64,000 nt of DNA. It comes from Rhodospirillaceae bacterium (GTDB lineage: Bacteria; Pseudomonadota; Alphaproteobacteria; UBA8366). Below, one piece after another: positions 16,938 through 26,727 of the stretch. The stretch's first letter is position 1, and the number at the start of each line of letters is the position of its first letter. The translations under genes and the position numbers were made by a program. The notes under the pieces were generated by a model. It saw only the letters and a program-made list of their open reading frames with translations, did no database searches and was not told where the DNA came from. The DNA lies in assembly GCA_002722095.1 (NCBI GenBank), contig PBKG01000016.1:180998-244997 (forward strand), read 5' to 3'.

Positions 16938-17717
16938 CTATCTCGAATCCATGCGCCGCAGCATCGAGAGCACCATAAAGACCGCCATCGCTGCCGACAG
17001 GTGTTTAAGCGTGTGACCGCTAACCGTGCCAGCTAACATCTCGAAGATGGGACGATCTGCAATTTCCAAAATCTTCGCCACAGCGTACCAGGCGAGCATG
17101 GCATACATATGTGGCGTGCTGGTGTAACGGCCGCCAGGATAGAACCAGCAGAGCAGCGGCAAGGCGATGATCGGGTAAATTTGGACGAGCGCATAAAAGC
17201 GGAGGTCTCCCCCGATTCCGAATTGGCTCAGATCCCAAAGCATGGCTGCCGTCGCTAAAAACAAAAGTAGCGGCAACAGCCAAAAGACACCGATCCTCTG
17301 ATCTGTCCGGTCAGCGAGAAAAGCCGCGAACAACCCCATGAAGGCGATCGCGATGGGCGCGCGATCCCAATATAACGGGCCGTTGGAGGGTGCCCAGTGA
17401 TAGTAGCTCGACCCGAGCATCACCAATGTGACGCCACCGAAGAAAACCAAGTAGGGCCACGCATGGTATCGGAATTCGAAAGCTTCCCGGCCGCGCCGCC
17501 CGAACACCAACACCAATCCCATTACCCCAAGCACGCCGAAGGGCAGGTTCGACGCCACATCGGCGAAATTGGGGATACCGAGGCAAGACCGCTGGTCGGC
17601 GAAATTATGATAATTGGGATCGACGGGAAGCGGCGACAACATCAACGCGCCCGCGAACATGGCGACAAACAGCCCGATCAGGATGCCGAGTTTCTGGGAG
17701 TCGCTGAGATTTTTCAT
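16938..17717 (-). CDS. CREST-superfamily membrane protein (ceramidase-like)
   Basis: A 259-residue integral membrane protein with about seven hydrophobic segments. Motifs of the alkaline ceramidase/PAQR/Per1 (CREST) superfamily are visible: GSSYYHWAPSNGPLYWDRAP (Ser, His and Asp of the predicted zinc hydrolase site) and SGHTLKHLSAA with two late histidines. Likely a membrane-embedded metal-dependent amide hydrolase; whether it acts on ceramides or other lipids is unknown. The same-strand PCu(A)C gene lies 136 bases downstream. Confidence 0.8.
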   Translation of the reverse strand: MKNLSDSQKLGILIGLFVAMFAGALMLSPLPVDPNYHNFADQRSCLGIPNFADVASNLPFGVLGVMGLVLVFGRRGREAFEFRYHAWPYLVFFGGVTLVMLGSSYYHWAPSNGPLYWDRAPIAIAFMGLFAAFLADRTDQRIGVFWLLPLLLFLATAAMLWDLSQFGIGGDLRFYALVQIYPIIALPLLCWFYPGGRYTSTPHMYAMLAWYAVAKILEIADRPIFEMLAGTVSGHTLKHLSAAMAVFMVLSMLRRMDSR

Positions 17718-17890
17718 ACTCGGGCACTAAATCCGCTGAACCGTTCGAAGGCATCGCCACCGGCAATTACCGCGACAATGCCACCTTCAACACAGTGTAC
17801 AAAATCCGCAAGGCACGAGAAATGCCGGGTGCACGGGTATTCCCCTAATGCAGTTTTTAATTTTGGGAGACCGTAACCCATTGAAAAAAA

Positions 17891-17942
17891 TGGAGGGCGT
17901 ACACGGACTCGAACCGTGGACCCGCTGATTAAGAGTTGGCTG
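17891..17942 (-). repeat. tRNA-Lys 3'-half copy (att-like direct repeat)
   Basis: This segment matches 46 of 52 bases of 20863-20914 in the intact tRNA-Lys gene, including CCA, acceptor 3' strand, T arm and anticodon loop. Four of the six differences lie in the T stem and are paired: CGGGG/CCCCG in the intact gene becomes CACGG/CCGTG here, so pairing is kept. The anticodon-stem 5' strand no longer pairs, and homology ends before the D arm. It therefore derives from a different functional tRNA-Lys allele, probably brought by the element. It is not a functional tRNA. Confidence 0.75.
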
Positions 17943-18048
17943 ATATTTGTTTGAAATCAAAAAGGTTTGGCAATTTTGCGGCTGGGTTTGACCGCAGAAT
18001 TCCAGCGCCGACACGCCGGAAGCCGACCGACGCCATCACTGGCTTTAA

Positions 18049-18378
18049 CTGGACGAATTCCAATCCTTCACCACGCTCTCCATGGCCAACATGCTTTCGG
18101 AGTTGCGCAAGTATCGCGTCGGCCTCTGCATGGCGCACCAGTACATGCATCAACTCGACCCCGACATCCGCCACGCGGTCCTCGGCAATGCGGGAACGCT
18201 GATTTCATTTCGCGTCGGTGCGGAAGACGCGCCGATCCTAGCGAGAGAGTTTCAACCGACCTCCAACACAACCGATCTCGTCAGCCTACCGAACTACGAG
18301 ATGTATATGAAATTGATGATCGACGGCGCGCCGTCGCGGGCGTTTAGCGCTACATCGCTTGGGCCTCAAAGATCATAG
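18049..18378 (+). pseudogene. TraD/TraG-like conjugative coupling protein, C-terminal fragment
   Basis: About 109 codons ending at TAG 18376-18378. The reading begins LDEFQSFTTLSMANMLSELR and continues through VLGNAGTLISFRVGAEDAPI, LAREF and LMIDGAPSRAFSATSL, which match the C-terminal TraM-recognition region of type IV secretion coupling ATPases. A stop codon lies directly upstream at 18046-18048, and no Walker motifs precede it, so more than 80 percent of the gene is missing. It is the clearest sign that the island came from a conjugative element. Confidence 0.8.
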
Positions 18379-18396
18379 ACTGCCTAATCGTCATAA

Positions 18397-20613
18397 CTAC
18401 CGGATACTCTTCCTATCCAAGATCGCCTCGATCTTTGCCTTGCTCTCCGCGAGGATGGTTTTCGGCTCCGGGTCGCCCAGGTAATCGAGCATTGCCCTGG
18501 CTTTGGTCTCGGCATTATTTCGCGTGATGCTCTTGGGGTTCAGAGTCTTGCCGTCTTTGGAGAGTGTTTTCGGAAAGGGAATCGGCTCAATAATCCCAAC
18601 ACTGAGGCCTGCAATATTGACAAAGTAATCTCCCGATGCCGCCATGGCGAAAGTCGAGAAGCCTTTTCCATTACGCCGCAAGACTTGCAAAGGTGCGAAC
18701 TGACTTTTTGAGACCGCCAACACGTCCTTCGAATTTTTTGTTTTTAAATCCAGGGCATTTAGGGTCCAAATTCGAATAGCACCATCTTTACCGTTGCTGG
18801 CCAACAAGCGACCGTCGTTTGATACGAATACAGTTGAAATCCAACCTTTGTGGCCCATCAAAGGCTTCGCTGCGACACTACCGTCCCTTTTCCAAAACCG
18901 CAGGAGCGTATCGAGCCCCCCAGACACGACCAACTCGCCCGCTCTTGAAACGGATACCCCCTTAACCCATCCCCAATGTCCGAGAAGTGAGTTGGGCTTG
19001 CGTTGTGGCCGCTTTTCCCAGATCAACGTACCGTCGCTTTTCCAAAGCCGGACGGCACCCCCGCTACCCGCAGATGCAAACACCGACCCATCCGCTGAAA
19101 TCGCAACGGAATTCACCTCCCATTTATGCGTATTGCTAAGAATTCGGATTGAAGTTCCGTCTCGCCGCCACAGGCGGATCGACCTGTCCGCTCCTCCCGA
19201 TACGACCAAGTTTCCGGAAGGAGAAACAACGACCGCGGTTACCGGCCCGCGATGTCCAAGTAACGGCTTCCCAATGGGTCGTCCATCTCGTGACCAAAGA
19301 CGTATCGTTCCATCCGTACCGCCTGACGCTATCAAATCTGCACGCGACGATATGGCGACGGCGTTAATCGGCCCCGTATGCCCTGTAAGGGAGGGTGTAA
19401 TAGCCGACCCTTCTTTGCTCCACAGCCTTACCGTGCCGTCCCGCCCTGCTGTCACTATGACATCACCTGTCGCTGCAACGGCCGCGATCATACCGCGATG
19501 CGCATTAGCCAAAGCACTCTGCAAATTCATTCCAGCATCCCAAATGGACACTGCACCGTCATCGTCAGCAGTTGCGATAAGCGCGCCGCTTCTAGCGGTC
19601 GCAATTGAATTAATCTTTCCGACGCGGAATTTTCGCGAACGACTTATCTTGTTTCTATCGAGATGCAACAGGTGAACCACGTAATCCTTGTCTGTTACGG
19701 CAATGACATCGCCGCCAACCGGAACCAGGTTCTGGCCGGTACCTCGACCCCCATAAATCACACCTGGAATTTGAACGACCGAACCAGTCGATGACCCGTC
19801 TTTCCGCCACAGTCGGATTGTGCCTTTGTACTCAAATGTGACGATACCGGAGTTCGTGGCAATCACAGACCTGAAATACTCTCTTAGTCCAACGTCTAGA
19901 TTCGCGATAAAGGTTCCATCCGATTTCCATATTTTCGGCACTCTATCTTTACCGACAGACACGATAAGATTTCCGTCCGGTGAAATTGAAATTCCGGTAA
20001 CAGGCCCTTCATGTTCATGGAATGATTCAGCGAACCACTTTCCGTTGGGATTGAGAGTTCGAATTTTCCCGTTGCGCCCGCCAACTGCGATTCGTTTGCC
20101 GTTCCCTGAAATTGCGATGGGCGGTAGCGCTACTTTGGTTCCCATTGAGGCTTCGCCAAGTTTGCCACCATCTGGTCCCCAAATCTGGACGAGTCCTTTA
20201 TCAAAAAGCAAAGTAACAATTACGCGTCCATCAGAGGACATCGCCTTTAACTGGCCAGGAATCCTTGTACCCTGGGGTTGCCACTCTTTCGATTTATCGT
20301 CATAGCGCCAAAGACGAACAGTTCTGTCCGCGCCCCCTGTTGCAAGCATATTTCCATTGGCGGACACCAAGACGGTACGGACTGCGCCTCGATGCATTCC
20401 GAACCGCTTCCCCGTTTTGGCATTTTGGCGTGAACCAATCGGCTTCCCGCTCGCCCCCCAGCGCTGCAGCAATTCAGGCTTGGCGAACAGGGCCTTCAAA
20501 TCAGAAATAAGCCTTTCGGATTTGCCTTTTGCCGAATGGACGGGACTATTTGTGAGCGAGACTGCCGCCGCCACCAAGACAGTTAGCAATCCTCGACTTA
20601 CCAATTTCGCCAT
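18397..20613 (-). CDS. Secreted WD40-repeat protein
   Basis: A 738-residue protein with an N-terminal signal peptide (about residues 1-27, SRGLLTVLVAAAVSLTNSPV). More than a dozen WD40-like repeats follow (GADRTVRLWR, GRDGTVRLWSKEG, GGTDGTIRLWSRDG and others), enough for one double or two separate propellers, then a C-terminal segment of about 120 residues without repeats. ATG 20613 is chosen because it starts the signal peptide; upstream codons give an unlikely leader. WD40 propellers act as interaction scaffolds, so a periplasmic or secreted binding role is likely. It lies inside the tRNA-Lys island; 20614-20862 shows no other gene. Confidence 0.75.
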   Translation of the reverse strand: MAKLVSRGLLTVLVAAAVSLTNSPVHSAKGKSERLISDLKALFAKPELLQRWGASGKPIGSRQNAKTGKRFGMHRGAVRTVLVSANGNMLATGGADRTVRLWRYDDKSKEWQPQGTRIPGQLKAMSSDGRVIVTLLFDKGLVQIWGPDGGKLGEASMGTKVALPPIAISGNGKRIAVGGRNGKIRTLNPNGKWFAESFHEHEGPVTGISISPDGNLIVSVGKDRVPKIWKSDGTFIANLDVGLREYFRSVIATNSGIVTFEYKGTIRLWRKDGSSTGSVVQIPGVIYGGRGTGQNLVPVGGDVIAVTDKDYVVHLLHLDRNKISRSRKFRVGKINSIATARSGALIATADDDGAVSIWDAGMNLQSALANAHRGMIAAVAATGDVIVTAGRDGTVRLWSKEGSAITPSLTGHTGPINAVAISSRADLIASGGTDGTIRLWSRDGRPIGKPLLGHRGPVTAVVVSPSGNLVVSGGADRSIRLWRRDGTSIRILSNTHKWEVNSVAISADGSVFASAGSGGAVRLWKSDGTLIWEKRPQRKPNSLLGHWGWVKGVSVSRAGELVVSGGLDTLLRFWKRDGSVAAKPLMGHKGWISTVFVSNDGRLLASNGKDGAIRIWTLNALDLKTKNSKDVLAVSKSQFAPLQVLRRNGKGFSTFAMAASGDYFVNIAGLSVGIIEPIPFPKTLSKDGKTLNPKSITRNNAETKARAMLDYLGDPEPKTILAESKAKIEAILDRKSIR

Positions 20614-20862
20614 AATTCCGAGCCCCCCGTGTACGCGCAGCTTACGCAACCGGATCGAGTATAACCAACTGTCAAAACACGAGACCAAATTTTCGAACTT
20701 TGCCACGCCGACAAGACTATTTCCCGCCAGATCGCTAATCATCGGAAAAGACAACGCGCGCGGGCTCGACTTACACACCATAATCGAGGCGAGCCTATAG
20801 CGAGCCTAAGATTTCCGCCAAAATTGGAAATCCCAATTTATCTAGTATTTTCAGTGAGTTTT

Positions 20863-20938
<76 letters not shown>

Positions 20939-21072
20939 TCAACCCAAACGGAACGTTCGGAGGGCGCCATATAGCAGAGGGTCCCAAGGTTTGTCGAGTG
21001 TAGGTCTACCGGTTTGACGGGCCTGCGAGCGCAGGTTTTCTCGAGGCTCGGGATTGGTCTGGAAATTTTCGC

Positions 21073-22221
21073 CTAAACGCCGCTTTCCGACCAGTGGCGG
21101 CCGATGCGCACATCTCGATGCACATAGACATTCATCACCAGCCCAAAGCCAATCAGAATACTCAGCATTGCGGTGCCACCATAGGAAATGAGCGGCAACG
21201 GCACGCCAACCACCGGGATCACGCCCATTACCATGGCGACATTGGCAAACACATAGAGAAACAGGTTTGTCGTCAAACCCATCGCCAGCAACCGGCCGAA
21301 ATGATTGCGGCTCCTAAGCGCGATGGCGAGGCCGTAAATAATCAAAAAGGCATAGAGCAAAATGACCAAGATACCACCCACTAGGCCAAACTCCTCCGCC
21401 AGCATGGTGAACACGAAATCCGTATGGCGTTCCGGCAGGAATTCCAAATGGCTTTGCGAGCCGTTGATGAAACCCTTGCCGAACAGACTGCCCGAGCCAA
21501 GCGCGATCTTCGACTGCAAGATATGATAACCGGCGCCGAGCGGATCGGACTCTGGGTTTAGGAAAGTCAGGATGCGTTTGCGCTGATACGCATGAAGGAA
21601 ATTCCAAGCCACGGGAATAGAGGCCAAGCCGACCACGACCACGACGACGAATTTCCAAATTCGTACGCCGGCGATAAAAAACATCGCCCCCGCCCCCAAG
21701 ACTAGCATCACCGCCGTGCCGAGATCGGGCTGACAAAAAACGAGGGCAACCGGTGCGGCAACCAAAAACAATGGAATGATCAAAAATATCGGTCTGGCGA
21801 TTTCTTCCATGCTCATGGCGTGGAAATGCCTCGCCAATGCGAGGATCACCGCGACCTTCATCAATTCGGACGGCTGGATACGGACAAATCCGAAATCGAG
21901 CCATCGTTGCGCGCCCATGCCCACCGCGCCAGCGACTTCGACCGCCCCCAACAATCCAAGCCCAACGCCATAAATCATGTAGGCGTAACGCATCCAGAAC
22001 CGAATATCGGTCATCGCAATCGCGAACATCAATAAAATACCAAGGCCAAAGCGCGCCATCTGGCGTGCGGCCCAAGGCTCGAAATTGCCTTTTGCCGCCG
22101 AATACAACATGGCGAATCCGATTACCGCGACCGCAACGATCAGGAACACCATGGTCCAGTTGATTTGCCACAGCTTTTCGCTGAGGCGCATTTTCGGATT
22201 GGTGAGCGAACTGCGGATCAT
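21073..22221 (-). CDS. rodA: Peptidoglycan polymerase/rod-shape protein RodA
   Basis: A 382-residue SEDS-family membrane glycosyltransferase that polymerises lipid II during cell elongation together with PBP2. Visible motifs include QPDLGTAVMLVLGAGAMFF, the loop ESDPLGAGYHILQSKIALGSG-S-L-F-G-K-G, LPERHTDFVFTMLAEEFG and the C-terminal PLISYGGTAML. ATG 22221 has GGAG eight bases upstream; a GTG at 22254 directly abuts the mrdA stop. Last gene of the mreB-mreC-mreD-mrdA-rodA run. Confidence 0.95.
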   Translation of the reverse strand: MIRSSLTNPKMRLSEKLWQINWTMVFLIVAVAVIGFAMLYSAAKGNFEPWAARQMARFGLGILLMFAIAMTDIRFWMRYAYMIYGVGLGLLGAVEVAGAVGMGAQRWLDFGFVRIQPSELMKVAVILALARHFHAMSMEEIARPIFLIIPLFLVAAPVALVFCQPDLGTAVMLVLGAGAMFFIAGVRIWKFVVVVVVGLASIPVAWNFLHAYQRKRILTFLNPESDPLGAGYHILQSKIALGSGSLFGKGFINGSQSHLEFLPERHTDFVFTMLAEEFGLVGGILVILLYAFLIIYGLAIALRSRNHFGRLLAMGLTTNLFLYVFANVAMVMGVIPVVGVPLPLISYGGTAMLSILIGFGLVMNVYVHRDVRIGRHWSESGV

Positions 22222-22254
22222 GGCCGTCGCTCCGAAATACCGTTGATCGCGCAC

Positions 22255-24120
22255 TCAGCCATTTTTGCGCGCCACTTTCTTCGGTCGGATACCGGCAGGG
22301 TCAAGCCGCTGAGTTTCGCGCAACACATCCCGCGCGATCGGCGCTGCGGTTTTTGCGCCACCACCGCCATGTTCGACCACGACCGCACAGGCATAGCGCG
22401 GGGATTCCACCGGCGCATACCCCACAAACAACGCATGATCCCGCTCGCGCCAGGGCCGTTCTTCGTTTTTCTTTACCCCGTCCTCCCGCTCTTGCAAGGT
22501 GATGCGGCGTACCTGCGAAGTGCCGGTCTTCCCACCCATTTGCCACTTCTGTTCGGCGATACGCGCGCGGTACGCCGTGCCACCCGCGGGATTATTGACC
22601 ACTTCATCAAGCGCCTGAAGAACCAGCTTCATCGAGCGCTGCGACAAACCGATCGACGGAAAATCGGATGCCTTTTGTGGGGGGTCGTCGGCATCTTCCG
22701 CCAACTTGGTGAGCCGCGGAACCACCGCATAACCGCCATTAACCACACGCGCGGTCATCACCGCCAATTGTAAAGGCGTGGTCAGCACATAGCCCTGCCC
22801 GATAGCGTTGATTAGGCTTTCGCCGCCAAGCCAATGGGCCCGAAGCGCCTTTCGTTTCCATTTTTTGGTAGGAATCAAACCCGGTCGTTCGCCAGGCAGC
22901 TCGAGATTCAGCACCTCGCCCAGCCCAAAACGTTTGGCCATCCGGGCAATTCGGTTGATGCCGAGCTGCTGCGCCAATTCATAAAAATATATGTCGCAGG
23001 ATTCACGCAGCGCATCGATCAAATCCATATCGCCGTGGCCATCCTTTTTCCAGCAATGGAAAAGCTCGTTTCCGAACTCCAGCACCTCTTCGCAATGCAC
23101 CGACATGTCCGGCCGAATGCCCTTCTCGAGAGCCGCCAACGCGACCACGATCTTGAACACGGAACCCGGCGCATATTGCCCGGCGATCGCCTTATTGGTC
23201 AGCGGCTTGTCCGGATTGCCGATGAGTTTTTTCCATTCGCCGACCTTCATGCCCTTATTAAAGGCGTTGGGATCGAACCCAGGCCGCGACACCATCCCGA
23301 GGACTTCGCCGTTTTGCACATCCATCACCACGACGGAGGCACGGCGCTGACCGGCGATACGCTCGGCGATAAATTTCTGCAAACCGATATCCAGGGTCAG
23401 TAAAATTTTCAACCCTGGCTGACCTTCCTGACGATCGATCTCGCGGATCACTCGCCCGAGTGCGTTGACTTCGACTTCCGTGTTGCCCGCACGTCCGCGC
23501 AGCTCTAGGTCATAACGGCGCTCGATACCATTCTTGCCAATGCGGAACCCCGGCAACTCAAGCACGGGATCACCGGTCAGTTCCTTCTCCGATACCGCAG
23601 CTACGTAACCAATAACGTGTGCGGCTACATCGCTGTAAGGATAGTGCCGACTCTGTGCGACATCGATGGTGATCCCCGGCAAATCAGGGGCGTTGACCTC
23701 GATGCGGCTGACCTCTTCCCAGCTCAAGTTTTCGCGTACCGTAATAGGAACGAACGCCCGGCGGCGGCGTACCTCCCGGAGAACCCTGCGCCGTTCATGT
23801 TCGCCGACATCAACAAGACGAGACAGGCGCGTCAACATTTCACCAACATTCTTGGCCTGCTCCGGCACGATCACCAGACGATACGTCTGTACGTTGACCG
23901 CGAGCGGCATCTCACGCCGGTCGAAAATAATACCGCGCGGGGGCGGCAGCAGCCGCAGACTAATCCGATTTTCTTCCGCTAAAACGCGATAGCGATCCGC
24001 CTCCAGGACCTGCAGGTAATACATTCGGGCGCTCAGTCCGGCGAACACGGTAATCTGCCCGGCCGCCAATATCGCGGCACGGCGATTGAAAACCTTGTCT
24101 TGGCCTTGGTCCTGTTTCAT
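22255..24120 (-). CDS. mrdA: Penicillin-binding protein 2
   Basis: A 621-residue class B transpeptidase that crosslinks peptidoglycan in the elongasome. An N-terminal membrane anchor (about residues 14-32) precedes the pedestal domain. The active-site motifs are present: S-V-F-K in APGSVFKIV, S-C-D in ESCDIYFYEL and K-T-G in MGGKTGTSQV. It sits between mreD and rodA, its functional partner, with short gaps, as in other proteobacterial cell-shape operons. An intact gene of normal length. Confidence 0.96.
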   Translation of the reverse strand: MKQDQGQDKVFNRRAAILAAGQITVFAGLSARMYYLQVLEADRYRVLAEENRISLRLLPPPRGIIFDRREMPLAVNVQTYRLVIVPEQAKNVGEMLTRLSRLVDVGEHERRRVLREVRRRRAFVPITVRENLSWEEVSRIEVNAPDLPGITIDVAQSRHYPYSDVAAHVIGYVAAVSEKELTGDPVLELPGFRIGKNGIERRYDLELRGRAGNTEVEVNALGRVIREIDRQEGQPGLKILLTLDIGLQKFIAERIAGQRRASVVVMDVQNGEVLGMVSRPGFDPNAFNKGMKVGEWKKLIGNPDKPLTNKAIAGQYAPGSVFKIVVALAALEKGIRPDMSVHCEEVLEFGNELFHCWKKDGHGDMDLIDALRESCDIYFYELAQQLGINRIARMAKRFGLGEVLNLELPGERPGLIPTKKWKRKALRAHWLGGESLINAIGQGYVLTTPLQLAVMTARVVNGGYAVVPRLTKLAEDADDPPQKASDFPSIGLSQRSMKLVLQALDEVVNNPAGGTAYRARIAEQKWQMGGKTGTSQVRRITLQEREDGVKKNEERPWRERDHALFVGYAPVESPRYACAVVVEHGGGGAKTAAPIARDVLRETQRLDPAGIRPKKVARKNG

Positions 24121-24134
24121 TCCCGTCTCGCGCC

Positions 24135-24656
24135 TTAGGCTTCACGCATAAGCGAGCGATGTGCCAATACGAACAAATATCCGAACACCGGGTACAGCGT
24201 TACGGTGAGCAGAAATTCGATCAATGTCGGGCCAAAAAGTACCAATTGACCTTGGATCATGGAAACCAACAACCAGCGTAGAAGTCCGACCGCCGTCGCT
24301 GTCATCGCAAACCCCCACCACACGACCAGAAAGGATTTTCCGTGGAAAAAACGTCGTTGTGAGACAACGATGCCGTAAGCAGCCAGTAACGAAAAAGCGC
24401 CAAGCCCAATGGGTGTACCGGCCAGCATGTCCTGTAATAGCCCGATGACGAAAACGGCCGTGGCCGGCAACATATCCGGTTGATGCAACGCCCAGTAATA
24501 AACCGAGATCAATCCCAAAGCTAAAGTGACCGGCGCAATATCCGGCAGCCTCAACGGCACCTGCGTGATGATGACCAATGCGACAGTAATCAGAAATGGC
24601 GTTGCATGACGTGCAACGTAGTCCAGGCGACCCCAACCGCTGTTTCGATCCATCAC
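24135..24656 (-). CDS. mreD: Rod shape-determining protein MreD
   Basis: A 173-residue inner-membrane protein with about five or six hydrophobic segments, including PLRLPDIAPVTLALGLISVYYW and VIGLLQDMLAGTPIGLGAF, typical of MreD. It links MreC to the PBP2-RodA synthase. The start overlaps the mreC stop by four bases, indicating translational coupling. The family is poorly conserved in sequence, but position and hydropathy leave little doubt. Confidence 0.93.
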   Translation of the reverse strand: MMDRNSGWGRLDYVARHATPFLITVALVIITQVPLRLPDIAPVTLALGLISVYYWALHQPDMLPATAVFVIGLLQDMLAGTPIGLGAFSLLAAYGIVVSQRRFFHGKSFLVVWWGFAMTATAVGLLRWLLVSMIQGQLVLFGPTLIEFLLTVTLYPVFGYLFVLAHRSLMREA

Positions 24657-25534
24657 CGGGTCGCCGGTGTTTTGGATCGCCGATCCAAATCCGTCAAAAC
24701 GCCAGACAGCCCGAAATCCATCAGCCGAATAAACTCGACCTTTTCGCCCTGAATGAATGGCTGCACGGCAGCGGACGATTCACCCGACCGAACAACGACG
24801 CCAACCGGCAGGCCGGGCGGAAACACGCCGCCGTGACCCGAAGTCACGATGCGTTCGCCATTTTCTATTTTCGACCCCCCGGGTAAGTGGAGCAGACGGG
24901 GTTGGTCCGAGTTGTCACCGGCGAGTAGCGCGCGTTCCCGTGTGGATTCCACCAACACCGGAATCCTGCTGTTCAAATCAGTGATGAGAAGGATACGTGC
25001 CGACCGTTCGCCGACTTCCTGAACACGCCCGATCAAGCCGGAACTTACCAACGCGGCCTGACCCTTTGCCGCACCGGCTCGGCGGCCGGCATTGATTAGA
25101 ATATTTCGCACGAAGGTGCCGCCGGAATCGCCAATAACTCGCGCAGTCACCGATTTGGCCACATTGTCCGGCACGAAACTCAAAAGTCGGCGAAGCTCCT
25201 GATTTTCAGAGACGAGCGTCCGGGCGGCCGTCTGCCATTGGATAAGCCGAGAATTTTCCAGTTTTAGCCGCGCGTTTTCCTCACGCAACAATGCAAGCGA
25301 CCGCGCTTCATTGACCACGTCGGAAACCGTTGCCAGCGGCCGCGATACTGCATCCAGCACCGGCCCAACCATGTCGGTTACGGCAACCCGGGTACGCTCA
25401 AATATCTGTGGATCGGCGCGGCCGAGAAGAATTATCCCCAAGGCGCCAAACAGTAGGAACAAATAGGCGAAGCGTTGGGCGGCATTCCGCACCGGTGCGG
25501 CGAAACGTAGGACGCTGCCCCTATGCTGCTTCAA
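24653..25534 (-). CDS. mreC: Rod shape-determining protein MreC
   Basis: A 293-residue bitopic protein: a basic N terminus, one membrane segment (about 20-40), a coiled-coil (NEARSLALLREENARLKLEN near residue 80) and the periplasmic beta domain with ARVIGDSGGTFVRNILINAG and TSGHGGVFPPGLPVGVV. It scaffolds the elongasome in the periplasm. It is the second gene of the operon, 70 bases after mreB. Confidence 0.95.
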   Translation of the reverse strand: MKQHRGSVLRFAAPVRNAAQRFAYLFLLFGALGIILLGRADPQIFERTRVAVTDMVGPVLDAVSRPLATVSDVVNEARSLALLREENARLKLENSRLIQWQTAARTLVSENQELRRLLSFVPDNVAKSVTARVIGDSGGTFVRNILINAGRRAGAAKGQAALVSSGLIGRVQEVGERSARILLITDLNSRIPVLVESTRERALLAGDNSDQPRLLHLPGGSKIENGERIVTSGHGGVFPPGLPVGVVVRSGESSAAVQPFIQGEKVEFIRLMDFGLSGVLTDLDRRSKTPATR

Positions 25535-25604
25535 TCCTTAATCTCCCTTTGCCCTTGCATTCGAGAGCAAAACAGAGCCACGCCAGTTGGCTACTAAATA
25601 GAGT

Positions 25605-26648
<1,044 letters not shown>

Positions 26649-26727
26649 TTAGACTTCTTCCTCCGACTGTCTTTTTACGCCGACCGGCCCCGTTTCAACA
26701 CTCTTTTTTTGCATATATGAGCGCAGT

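Noticed and set aside
17787..18014. Small minus-strand reading frame across the tRNA-Lys fragment
   Set aside because: Part of it is simply translated tRNA sequence, a common false gene.
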